DNA of 64,000 nucleotides from Pectinophora gossypiella. Taxonomy: Eukaryota > Arthropoda > Insecta > Lepidoptera > Gelechiidae. Made by a program: the position numbers and the translations under genes. Shown piece after piece: positions 17,263 through 27,367 of this stretch. The notes under the pieces are model-generated. The model saw only the letters and a program-made list of their open reading frames with translations, was not told the origin of the DNA and made no database searches. The stretch is from NCBI RefSeq assembly GCF_024362695.1, contig NW_026063242.1, positions 248,001 to 312,000 on the forward strand. Reading direction: 5' to 3'. How positions within the stretch are numbered: the first letter of the stretch is position 1; the number at the start of each line of letters is the position of its first letter.

Positions 17263-20121
17263 ATGATAATAATAATATTCAATAATAAACGAAAGTTAAA
17301 AGTTGGACTATTTAATGCTGGATCACTGGGAACTGGGCATGACGAGTTTCTCGTGGCGATGGACCGTCATAACGTAGATGTAATGGCCATCAATGAGACC
17401 TGGATACGGGAGGGACAGGAGGGCCGCGCGCCCGCCGTGCCGGGATACCGCCTGCGGAACACACCACGCCCCCCCGGGCGCCGGAAGCGGGGGGGCGGAG
17501 TCGGATTTTATATCCGACGTGGTGTCACCGCGCGAGTGCTAGCCCATCCACAAACACCACCGGTGGAACAGATGTGGCTGGGGGTCACAGTTGGTAGTTG
17601 TAAGCTAGTGATAGGTACTGCGTACAGGCCAGACTGGGTGACTGAGGGTCTACTTATAGATGCTCTTTCTTCGTCCCTGGAAACGTTCACCTGGTGTAGT
17701 AATGTCGTACTACTGGGCGACTTTAATATTGACGTCGCCGTGCCGTCATTGGCTAGTGTCAGAAAACTTAACCAATTCTTAGCTGCTTTTAAACTCTCGC
17801 AATTGGTCACCGACTACACGCATTTCACTTCTCACAGCCAAAAGACTATAGATCTAGTATGCACCGATATAAAGGGGTGTACAGTAACAGTGGACTACAT
17901 TCCGGATCTTGGTAGACATGCCTTTATCGCATGCCTACTCAATATACCAAAATTTAAACCCTCTCCTGTTAAAGTCACGCGACGGGCACTTAAAGACATA
18001 CATGTCGACACTTTTAGAGATCATCTTGCCTCAATAGATTGGGGCAATGTCGAAGCAGTCGCCGACGTAAATATTATGGTATCAATGTTTAATTCAGCTA
18101 TTGTTGCACTATTTGATTTGCACGCTCCATCCAAAACTTTCAGCATGCGTCATCACCAGTACCCTTGGATTACGTACAATGTAAAAATGATGATGAAAAG
18201 ACGAGATGAAGCACATGCCAGGGCGCGTATAAGTGGCTGTGGCTCCCATAAGGCGTACTATAAGGATCTCAAGTATACTGTGGAGAAGGCATTAGCGAGC
18301 GAAAAGCAAGCGTATTATGATCATTACGTTAATACCAACTATAATGACCCTCGTACACTCTGGACACATATAAAAAATAACGTTAGGATTAAATGCAAAC
18401 CTGATTTTCCTACATGTATTTTTAAGGATCCTGAAGCAATAAATGATCACTTTCTAGACGTACCTAATGGGGGATCGGTGCCGGTTTCAAATCTATTTTT
18501 TTTTAAGGAACAACGCAAGATCTCTTCCACATTTACACTGAGAAAGGTCTCTGAGGGGGACGTACTGAGGGAGTTACAGTCGCTTCGTTCGAGCGCCGTT
18601 GGCGTCGACGGTATTTCCTTAGACATGATAATAATGTCACTACCCGAAATCTCGTCAGTGCTGACATCTATTGTGAATAGATCGATCGATACCTGCACGT
18701 TTCCCAAACTGTGGCAGAGTGCAATCGTCAAACCACTGCCAAAGAACTCCAGTCCCTCCTCCCTAAAAGATCTGCGCCCTATTAGCATATTGCCTTGCAT
18801 TTCAAAGATCTTAGAGAAGATCGTGGCGAAGCAGATGAGACTGTTTTTAGAAGCAAATGCTTTGCTTCCAGAGCTACAGTCGGGTTTCAGGAAATCTTAT
18901 AGTACAACCACTGCTTTGCTGAATGTGGTGGACGACATTCTAGCCGCACAAGATGACGGGCGGGGTACAGTATTGGCGCTGCTGGACTTTTCTAGGGCGT
19001 TTGACTGCATAGATGTTTCTCTATTATTGGCAAAGCTACATTACTATGGTTTTGGTGCTTCTGCCATTCAATGGTTCGACAGTTACTTTAAATATCGTAA
19101 CCAATACGTCCAAATACAGAATGATCATGGCGAACCGATGGTGTCCCCTCCCAAGCCTGTCACTCGTGGTGTTCCGCAGGGCTCTATCTTAGGCCCACTG
19201 TTATTTATCATCTATAGTGCCGATGTCGTGACTCATATTGAGCATTGCAAATATCATATATATGCTGACGATATACAACTATATATATCATGTAAACCCG
19301 GCGATACACATTCCGCTATAGACAAATTAAACGATGACCTAGAAAGGATCACTTTGTGGTCAGAGTCTAATTCATTGGTTTTGAACGGAAGTAAAACCAA
19401 ATACATGATACTGGGCTCTAAACAACAGGTAAGTAAAATATCTAATGAAGGTGCTAATGTGGTCATTAGAGGGGAAGCCGTGGAGCGTGTCACGGAAGCT
19501 AGGAATTTGGGACTTCTCATGGACGAAGAACTGAGGTTCGACAAATATATAGTTAACACTGCAGCAAATTGTTTTTATCGTCTCAAGACATTATACCAAA
19601 TCAGGAACTATATTAATACTGAAACCCGCATCAAACTTTGCGACACTCTTGTTATGTCGAAATTTAACTATATGGATGTAGTATATGGTCCGCGACTGCT
19701 TGCCCGATCACAAAAACTCATACAAAGAGTTCAAAATGCCTGCGCACGATTTTGCTTCAATATACCACCACGCACACACGTCACGCCGTTTATAAACAAT
19801 GCCAATATTATGAAGATGAATGCACGGAGACAACTACATCTTGCAACGCTCTTGTTTGGTGTAGTGAAACATCATACGCCGCCGTATCTCGCTGAGAAAT
19901 TGGTGTGGTCACGTGACGTGAAGTCGTACAAAACTCGCTCGACGTATTACTCACTGGCAATACCGCGTCACCGTACCACTGCCTTCCGCGGAAGTTTCAG
20001 GTTCGCCGCGTCCAAGTGCTGGAACGATCTGCCGCCTCCATTATGTAGTCTGAAAACGATACACAATTTTAAATCTCATTTTAAAAAACATCTTATGAAT
20101 TTACAAAAAAGTGTCATTTAA
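17263..20121 (+). CDS. CR1-like ORF2: AP endonuclease and reverse transcriptase
   Basis: 952 residues, intact. The N-terminal endonuclease carries FNAGSL, INETW, YRPD, LLGDFN and KTIDLV. The usual S-D-H triplet reads G-R-H (DLGRHAF), which removes a normally catalytic aspartate. The RT domain follows: LKDLRPISILP, LQSGFRKSYSTTTAL, DFSRAFDCID, TRGVPQGSILGPLLF and IYADDIQLY, ending in the C-terminal helical region with PPRTHVTPF and CWNDLP. It nicks the target and primes cDNA from the nick. The ATG at 17263 follows an AT-rich leader; no other start fits as well. Confidence 0.88.
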   Translation: MIIIIFNNKRKLKVGLFNAGSLGTGHDEFLVAMDRHNVDVMAINETWIREGQEGRAPAVPGYRLRNTPRPPGRRKRGGGVGFYIRRGVTARVLAHPQTPPVEQMWLGVTVGSCKLVIGTAYRPDWVTEGLLIDALSSSLETFTWCSNVVLLGDFNIDVAVPSLASVRKLNQFLAAFKLSQLVTDYTHFTSHSQKTIDLVCTDIKGCTVTVDYIPDLGRHAFIACLLNIPKFKPSPVKVTRRALKDIHVDTFRDHLASIDWGNVEAVADVNIMVSMFNSAIVALFDLHAPSKTFSMRHHQYPWITYNVKMMMKRRDEAHARARISGCGSHKAYYKDLKYTVEKALASEKQAYYDHYVNTNYNDPRTLWTHIKNNVRIKCKPDFPTCIFKDPEAINDHFLDVPNGGSVPVSNLFFFKEQRKISSTFTLRKVSEGDVLRELQSLRSSAVGVDGISLDMIIMSLPEISSVLTSIVNRSIDTCTFPKLWQSAIVKPLPKNSSPSSLKDLRPISILPCISKILEKIVAKQMRLFLEANALLPELQSGFRKSYSTTTALLNVVDDILAAQDDGRGTVLALLDFSRAFDCIDVSLLLAKLHYYGFGASAIQWFDSYFKYRNQYVQIQNDHGEPMVSPPKPVTRGVPQGSILGPLLFIIYSADVVTHIEHCKYHIYADDIQLYISCKPGDTHSAIDKLNDDLERITLWSESNSLVLNGSKTKYMILGSKQQVSKISNEGANVVIRGEAVERVTEARNLGLLMDEELRFDKYIVNTAANCFYRLKTLYQIRNYINTETRIKLCDTLVMSKFNYMDVVYGPRLLARSQKLIQRVQNACARFCFNIPPRTHVTPFINNANIMKMNARRQLHLATLLFGVVKHHTPPYLAEKLVWSRDVKSYKTRSTYYSLAIPRHRTTAFRGSFRFAASKCWNDLPPPLCSLKTIHNFKSHFKKHLMNLQKSVI

Positions 20122-21112
20122 GCAATATAAATTTCTTACATATTTAAATTACTTCACATTAAATTACACTAACGTCTTACTTACCTCAATGGATCAGACA
20201 CGAAGGTTTTGCGGAGTCGTACTAGCGGCGTGGAAGCGACGATACCACGCGGTCTTGGTTTTTCACTGTTTTCATTACACTGCATCCATTGACCACAATG
20301 TACCTATTTATTATTGCTGAGCTCAATTCGTTTATCCATCGATTTTTATTACTTTTTCAATTATGAACAAATTGTGAAGTAAACAAATAAATGATAATCA
20401 CTGTCTTATTGACGTTGATAGTATTGGATTGCATCGAATGCGCAATTGGTGTAGTGCCTGCTCGGCGACGCGGACGGCGGGCGACTGGTTCTTATCTATG
20501 CAACCATTGCAGTCATAAAAAATAATGCTTTGTCCCTGTCGATCTGCGGCCGACCGGTGCGGGACCATTGCCTAACACACACACACGTACACACTCCTAC
20601 ATCTTATTTGTTCAAACATTTATTTTATTAACCTGCTCACGATTGTTTTTACTTGTTTTCCTTTATGAGTTTGCACAATATATAATTAATATATATTATA
20701 CTTATTTACATCTATATTTTATTTTATTTGTAATTATATTATGTAGTAATTATATTATGATAATATCTAAGTAACCTATAATAGTAAGTAAGTATATGTA
20801 CATATGGTGGCGCGACGTCCGTACTTCACTCATTACTCAGGCCTCACAGAATACCAGCGTCGCGGCTCACGCCGCGGCATAAGCTGAGTGAGGACCTTTT
20901 ATACGGGACACCATCCACTACACATGGGTAAGCCGACATGACGTCACTTTTTAATTTAGGTATAAGTTTCTGTGTTCGTTTTCCATGTTTCTATATAGAA
21001 AATATTTCGTGTGTGCGTTGATTTCTGATGTGATGTCATTATAATGTATATATTGTATATGTAATCCGTGTCTGTGGTGTCCTAAATAATAAATGTTTCT
21101 TTCTTTCTTTCT
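20122..21112 (+). other. CR1-like 3' UTR and tail
   Basis: Non-coding. It includes a GC-richer block around 20806-20945, the AATAAA signal and the (TTTC)n tail that ends the element. Confidence 0.6.
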
Positions 21113-22100
21113 AATTATTTAGTGCAATAAAAAATATTTGTATTGTATTTAAATTTTTTTTCTATTTGCATGGAAAAAATAAGTAAATAGTAGAATACAA
21201 AAATAAAATTCATCTATAAAGTTATAACTAAACTTAAACTTACCTTATGAGAGGTATGTGAGTGAATTATAGAGTTTCTATGTCTATGGAGTGAATATTG
21301 TTGGTACTGCATCACTATGTAATAATTTTGTTTGGTATCCTGCTCGATAGCAAGCAAGATATATCGAAATGTAATGAGCACAGGTGAAAATAAGAAAAAC
21401 GCGTCCTTCAGAAGAGAGAATCATCTCGTTTCATGGTCTGAATCCAATTGTTTCTTAATTTCTGTCCTAGTAATATGTGCTGATCCCAAGATTTATACAT
21501 CGTAGGGCTGGGTGTGCTGATATATATTCTATCTGCATGCCGTAGTACTTGTCTTTTTTAAACCTACCACACTGCTTTATTTACATACAATTTATTTGTA
21601 ATAATGGAAGAGCGGGGCCTCCAAACACAGGCTATGTCGCTTAAATGGAGACCCCAATCCACCAGTAGTTAAGGCTTTATTGTAAAAGAAAATAAACATT
21701 TTTAATTTTTTTTTCATTTTTCTGGTTTCGTAAATTAGGATATTTAGGAAATATGTAATCTTCATCCAAATCGGAAACAGGTCGAAGAATAAATTAAAGA
21801 TGAATAGAATAACACATCTAGATGTTACATTAAAACATAATAATATGTTGTCGACATCAAAGGACAACACTACTTATAATACTTTGAGTACATGATCTGT
21901 CAAAGCTGATTAACGTAAAATGTGAAATCAATTATTTGTACAAATGTCGACGGCTTTGCTGAAAATATGCGTCTGCATCGTATTTAGGGCTCAATAAACT
22001 TTTGAAAAAACAGACCATGTAATGTACTTCGTGCACACAAATATGAATAATGTGGTCGATAACTTACCCATGGTGAGACATTATTTGATCGTTCTCCATT
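21113..22100. other. No gene recognised
   Basis: AT-rich flank. The right half may include further decayed BEL/Pao pol from the minus strand, but I see no motif left of about 22100. Confidence 0.4.
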
Positions 22101-22893
22101 ATAACACCCATTCTACTCTCACAACCAATGGCTACGCAAGCCATGGTTCATAATGAATAACTATTTCACAGATTTTTTATATAAAAAGTTGAAATAACAT
22201 CCCAAAACACCGAAAAACTAACGCCAGGTTTGATATCCAGCTGGCTACCACAACATCTCAAAACGGGAAACCTGACGTTCTAGACAGCGGCGTTTGTCTA
22301 TATTTGTTTCTTTTTTTCACAGAGAATGTTGCCATAGGGAAGAAAGAGAGCTAGGTATGATAGTTTCATCGTCATTCTAAAATATTATCTGTCTATTCTA
22401 TACTTGGTCTTTGTCCACACTGAACATCATCAACATATGTGGAATATTCCAATGCAAAGGAAGCTAATGGATATTTACTTTTAAAACGATGTGAAAGTTC
22501 CATGAGACCGTGTCGTTAAAAAGCTGAGCTTTTAAGCCCCACAGTTTGTATCTGAATGCATTTAATGAAATCATGTGTGGAGTCACGCCATAAAATGTTT
22601 TGTAAACAACAATAGGTATTTATTATCAACAAGCACTTGTCTATACGTGGACTTAATGTCACAAAGTAAGACATAATATTATGTTCTAAACAAAATCAAA
22701 ATGTCAAAAAGTTCACTTTGAACAGTGGAGCAATTTAATAAAATATCATTAAGGCATAAACCATTTTTTTTGTTTTCATACTGGCGTCAAAGGATTGCAA
22801 ACAGGGTGATGAGGCAGAAATGACACATTTCCAGAATTTAAATCATAACTGTCAATATTAAAATATATGACCCTGGTTTATGTAATCATTAAT

Positions 22894-22969
22894 CATCATC
22901 ATCAATTTAAGAGCCACGCTCTTGTCGGTGTAGCATTTTCCATCATCATCAAAAACACAACAACAATAA
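22894..22969 (-). mobile_element. Extremely short RTE insertion (76 bp) with target duplication
   Basis: Contains the last ~50 bp of the RTE at 23483 (GGAAAATGCTACACCGAC ... TTAAATTGATGATG), preceded by a GTTGTTGT-like stretch. It is flanked by TAATCATTAAT at 22883-22893 and 22970-22980. Removing it and one duplication restores the BEL reading frame FINDY-INQGH. Confidence 0.75.
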
Positions 22970-23482
22970 TAATCATTAATAAACTTACTAGGTATAATGT
23001 TGATATAGAATACTGTCTTTAAGAAACGCCTTTCAAGGTTATAAAGTCTTTGTAATGCTGAAGAAAAAGAATCTCCTATAAGAATATCCTCTAGTTCCTG
23101 TTTCAAAGATAGGGCAACGGATTTTTTTTTATTTACTAAACTTACAGAAGCTTAGATAAGCATTCTTCTGCTAATTGGTGCTCAGAAGTCACTTCTTTAA
23201 AAACACTAGGCACATTTTCGCATTTCCAAAATTTGGAAATATTATCATTAATCTCATTTAATTGTTACCTTGTATATTAATACATAAATTGGAGGAAAAA
23301 ACCTTGCCAGCAGACTCCCTGCCACCTTATAACCAAAACTTGTATTTCTTATTTTAAGTAGGGGCCGGACGATGTAACAGGAATCACGCTGCAGCACCTG
23401 AAAGAATAGGTATGTCACAACCCAATAGCAACAATATTTCATGACTTTTGTTAAAGTTTTTGTCAGCTAATTGCACATGAGC

Positions 23483-24812
23483 ATCATCATCATCAATTTA
23501 AGAGCCACGCTCTTGTCGGTGTAGCATTTTCCATTCCAGTCTATCAAAGGCCAATTCCTTGACTTCCCTATAAGACACGACGTTAACCTTTTCTTTAATC
23601 TGTTCCATGTAAGCTCTTCTTGGTCTTCCCCTTCCTCTCTTTCCTTCTAGCTTTCCTTCTATGATGTTTTTAATGAATTCGTCGTGTCTTATTAGGTGTC
23701 CAATCATCTTGCCTCTTCTGTCCTCAATAATTCTCAGTATTTGTCTCTTTTCCCTTACTCTTACTAGCACTTCCTCATTTGTAACCCTTTCTGTCCAACT
23801 TATTCTTTCCATCCTCCTCCAACACCACATTTCAAAGGCCTCGAGTCTCTCTCTGTCCTTCTGTGTCAGTGTCCAAGTTTCACATCCATAGAGGGCTATA
23901 CTCCATACGAAGGTTTTGACACATCTTTTTCTGATAGATTTGGCAATCCTAGCCTTGAATATGCACCCTTTGTTATGGAAAGCTTGTTTTGCCATTGCTA
24001 TTCTGGTTTTAACGTCTAAAGTACATCTTGAGTCATTCGTTATTATGCTGCCTAGATACTTAAAGTTCTTTACATTTTCAATCGGGATATTATTTAACTT
24101 AATTATTTGGCTGTCTATTTTTGGAGTTTTGGAAATTGTTAGAATTTTGGTTTTACTTATATTAATTTTAAGGTCGTATTTTTCAAAAACTGTGTTCATT
24201 GTGTTAAGTAGGGTTTCTAGGTCTTCTTTATTACTGGCCAGTGCCGCAATATCGTCTGCAAATCTGATACTAATTATATTCTGTCCATTTATTGTTATTC
24301 CGTTACTGATTTTAGCTATTTCCTTCATGGCACCCTCTATGAAAATGTTAAATATTAGTGGAGATAAGGAACAGCCCTGTCTTACACCTTGCCGTACTCT
24401 AGCTTTTCTCTTCACTTCTCCTATTTCTACGACAGTTTCCTGGTGTTTATATAGTTCGTATATTATCCTTCGGTCTCTATAATCCATTCCTACTTCCTTC
24501 AACCCCCTCATCATTTTCCTCCAGTTTACCTTGTCAAAAGCCTTTTCAAGGTCTATAAAAGCCACGCTGGTATCCATGCTTAAATCCAATCTCCTGTCAA
24601 TTATCAGTCTTAAAGCTAATATTGCTTCTCTTGTACCTTTCTTTTCCCTGAACCCATACTGGTCATCTCCCAGACATCCCTCAGCTTTAGGTCTCAGTCG
24701 GTTTTGAATGATTTTAAGTAAAATTTTTGAAGCCTGTGATATTATGCTCAGTGTCCTGTGTTCTTCGCATTTCAAAGTATTTGGTTTTTTTGGTAATGCC
24801 AAAGTTTTACTA
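23483..24812 (-). mobile_element. 5'-truncated RTE-like non-LTR element
   Basis: 1,330 bp flanked by ACATGAGC at 23475-23482 and 24813-24820 (8-bp target duplication). It ends in TTGATGATGATGATG on the minus strand, the short-repeat tail typical of RTE. It sits in the protease region of the BEL relic. Confidence 0.88.
23498..24802 (-). CDS. RTE-type reverse transcriptase, N-terminally truncated
   Basis: 434 residues open without lesions. RT blocks: LPKKPNTLKCEEHRTLSII, DQYGFREKKGTREAI, IDLEKAFDKVNW, GVRQGCSLSPLIFNI and the catalytic IRFADDIAALA. Then come the thumb (NFKYLGSIIT) and the RTE C-terminal signature LYGCETWTL with W-W-RRM and GKRGRGRPRRAYMEQI. The endonuclease domain is missing because the copy is 5'-truncated at 24812, so the first codon is a truncation point. 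The lack of lesions implies a fairly recent insertion. Confidence 0.88.
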   Translation of the reverse strand: MALPKKPNTLKCEEHRTLSIISQASKILLKIIQNRLRPKAEGCLGDDQYGFREKKGTREAILALRLIIDRRLDLSMDTSVAFIDLEKAFDKVNWRKMMRGLKEVGMDYRDRRIIYELYKHQETVVEIGEVKRKARVRQGVRQGCSLSPLIFNIFIEGAMKEIAKISNGITINGQNIISIRFADDIAALASNKEDLETLLNTMNTVFEKYDLKINISKTKILTISKTPKIDSQIIKLNNIPIENVKNFKYLGSIITNDSRCTLDVKTRIAMAKQAFHNKGCIFKARIAKSIRKRCVKTFVWSIALYGCETWTLTQKDRERLEAFEMWCWRRMERISWTERVTNEEVLVRVREKRQILRIIEDRRGKMIGHLIRHDEFIKNIIEGKLEGKRGRGRPRRAYMEQIKEKVNVVSYREVKELAFDRLEWKMLHRQERGS

Positions 24813-26106
24813 ACATGAGCAGGGATGTTAAATTTGGAAATGTGAAAAGAATGTTGACTTAAATTACAGGTTATTTTTCTTACAACTCAGCAGGTAATAT
24901 TCATGGAGAAGCTATTTGTTGTTGAATGTATACACACCTCACACCTCAAATTTGCCTTTGTTGAGACATTTATTACATTACTTCACAATTTACTTTCTTT
25001 GCTAAATCGTCAGTTATAAAAGATAGCTGAGACCCAGAGTCAAGTAAAGCTCTTGCGTATATGGTCGTGCCATTTTTACCTTTTAACCTCACCACAGCAG
25101 TTGGGAGAAGGACATCTTGCGATTGTGCAGTACCCGACATAGATACCACACCATTGTCTACCTCTGGAGCATTGCCAACAGTAGCCACATGAGCATGGGG
25201 TGATAATGGTGCATGCACAAGCGTTTTGTGCTTTTGTTAACAAACTGCACATTTCAAGCGAAGGAAACATTTACCTCGATGCTGGTTTAAGCAAATTGTG
25301 CTCGGGTATCTTTCTACCTTTGTCAAATGTATAAGATAGATATCTTCATCAGATGCTATTTTAAATATAGTACACTCATAAAGTTTGCAGTACTTACATG
25401 ATGGTGATGTGGAAGACTTGGTGGCCACACCAGTGACAACTTTACCACTGGACTTGGCACGCCTTGGGGATGGAACAATCCTCTCTTCGTCGCTATTTTC
25501 AATGGCAACGGCCAGTTTTCTGTAAATAACAAAAACTCATCCAGTATGGGCACCTCCTTTATGTTCTTTCTAAATAAAAACCCCTGTTGGAATATGTGAC
25601 AACCTTTTTTTTATTAAAATATTCACAAGTAGGTGTGTCCCATGAATCAAAATCAGTAGGCAAATTTTTGCGCTGTGCACTTTTTAAAAGATGTTATATC
25701 TAAAATGCTTTATACATGGAAGTTTGTAATTTGAGAGCCATTGTTAGGTATATCTATCATGTAGAAGTTTAAGAGCATCATTATAATTTTTATCAGTAAG
25801 TGGCATAATTTTTATTATTATACTTTACGTACCGTAGTTGGACTCGGAGCCACTGCAGGGGTGCTGGATCTAAGTAGGCGATCCAAAACCGCAATACTAT
25901 TAAAGTATTTGGTTTCATATTCGCCATCGCCATAGTCTTCTTCGTCATCATCGTCAAACAACACCAATAAATGTAAGTCTCGTAATCTTTATAGGCTTCG
26001 ACAAGCTGTTTACGCTTTTCGTATAAAAGTTCATGAGAGCTCGTACCTATTGTGATTAAAACCCCTTGACGAATATTTTATAATCGAACAATTTGTTTTT
26101 ATGTAC

Positions 26107-26414
26107 TTTTAGGGTCAGAAGTGGTAATAATTTAAAAAAAACAAAACTAACAATCACACTTTTTATTTGAATTGAAATTTTAACAATCACTTAAATACAG
26201 AAAAAAAGAAACAAAAACAAAATAACCTCGCTTGAAAATGCAACAGAAAAACAGGAAAATATCGAACAAAAATGGCTCACGTGACCTGGAACGTAGTCCT
26301 CTACCGATCCGTAGGCTTCGACGTCTCTCGAGCAAATGTCCGCCAAACTGGCGCGCGATGCTTTTTATAGAAGTCGGAGGTGCTACGATCGATCAGTGGG
26401 GGGTTACGCTTATA
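26107..26414 (-). repeat. Element B 3' LTR
   Basis: 308 bp; TATAAAAAGC lies about 65 bp from the LTR start on the minus strand and is a plausible TATA box. Confidence 0.92.
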
Positions 26415-27367
26415 CGGCCTCTCCTGATGATAGGTCGTCCTCGACCTGGTCATTAACTAGGGGAGTTCTGGATGAGGGTCCGGCAATCGCAGCTTGTTCA
26501 GTCTCCCTATCGCAGTCCAGTAGTGGCATCGATGGTAGTGCGTTGGGTAGCGCTATTTCGGTGTCCACAACTCCGTCGTCTGAAACGAGTCGAACATTAG
26601 AGATTGTTTCCTGAAATATCACACTCCTTTCGCGCTCCTTTCACATATCATTCACTTAATTCAGACAGTTTTTCATTCTTCACATCTTAAGCTCCTTGCA
26701 TAATACTCGCATACGCACACACATTTTGGAATTAGAACATGTACGCCTTGACAGGTGACTGCCAATGCCCAGGGACGACTTGGTCAATCAATATCTGTCA
26801 ACCGTAGAACGACTTGACAGACATTGCCAACGTCCGAGCCTGCCTAGTAACAAGGCTACAGGCAACAAGCGACAACATGACTGACACGTCCGCTTAAAAG
26901 CGACTTGACGATTAACGTCAACGCCAAGGACGACTTGGTCACTCAATATTTGCCAATGACCATGATGACTTGACGAGATGACGTCAACGCCAAGACGGCT
27001 TAACAAATATTGCCAACGTCCACGGACGACTTGGTCACTCAATGTTTATCAGCGTCAATAGTGGCATGACGATCAAACGCCATCACTTAGACAGCTTGAA
27101 AAACATTGCCAACGTCCACGCCCGACTAGCAACAAGGCTACAGGCAACAAGATCTACTTTATTCTAAGCCCACAGAACATTGCTCACCACTACTCAGAAA
27201 GGGGCCTAAGTTCAGGGTTATGAGAGGATTTGGATATATTCGCGTGCCGGCTTTTAAGTAAAATTTGGAAGTCGTCAGTTAGTCAGGTCAAAGAGAAAGA
27301 ACACAGGGGTTTCAAGAGGGGTATATGTGGTAAACAATGTAACGCTAGCCCCGAACAAAGCTGTCTC
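26415..27367 (-). repeat. Element B 3' UTR with degenerate tandem repeats
   Basis: Between the pol stop and the 3' LTR. At 26745-27150 it repeats the motifs ACGACTTGGTCA(A/C)TCAAT (three copies), CATTGCCAACGTCC (three copies) and CAAGGCTACAGGCAACAAG (two copies), with short GACTTG/CAAGTC-type complementarities. Non-coding. Confidence 0.65.

Larger units (their letters stand above)
15079..21112 (+). mobile_element. Full-length CR1-like non-LTR retrotransposon
   Basis: Two intact ORFs in the order PHD/coiled-coil ORF1 then endonuclease-RT ORF2, a ~990-bp 3' UTR, AATAAA at 21088-21093 and a TTTC microsatellite tail (21096-21111) instead of poly-A. That ending and the PHD-type ORF1 point to the CR1/Daphne/Crack assemblage. 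The right boundary is good; the left is uncertain. Confidence 0.8.
22100..26060 (-). pseudogene. BEL/Pao retrotransposon relic (element I)
   Basis: Minus strand, high to low coordinate. A gag N-terminal part (LLYEKRKQLVEAYKDYE, then EYETKYFNSIAVLDRLL) lies at 26050-25835. Gag CCHC-type cysteines (SCKYCKLYEC... ICLNQHRGKC) lie at 25428-25237. Protease ALLDSGSQLSFITDDLA is at 25070-24973. Protease C-terminus (IPAHVQLADKNF, NTSFGYKVAGSLL) is split by the RTE insertion. RT entry region (ISKFWKCENVPSVFKEVT, LIGDSFSSALQRLYNLERR, FINDYINQGHIF, VSFLPHHPV) lies at 23280-22800, and the catalytic YVDDV at about 22424-22438. Stops and frameshifts are frequent. No LTRs were found. Confidence 0.7.

Noticed and set aside
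22200..22290. Inverted repeat AACGCCAGGTTT / AAACCTGACGTT
   Set aside because: Short and imperfect; lies in decayed BEL pol, no other transposon signature.
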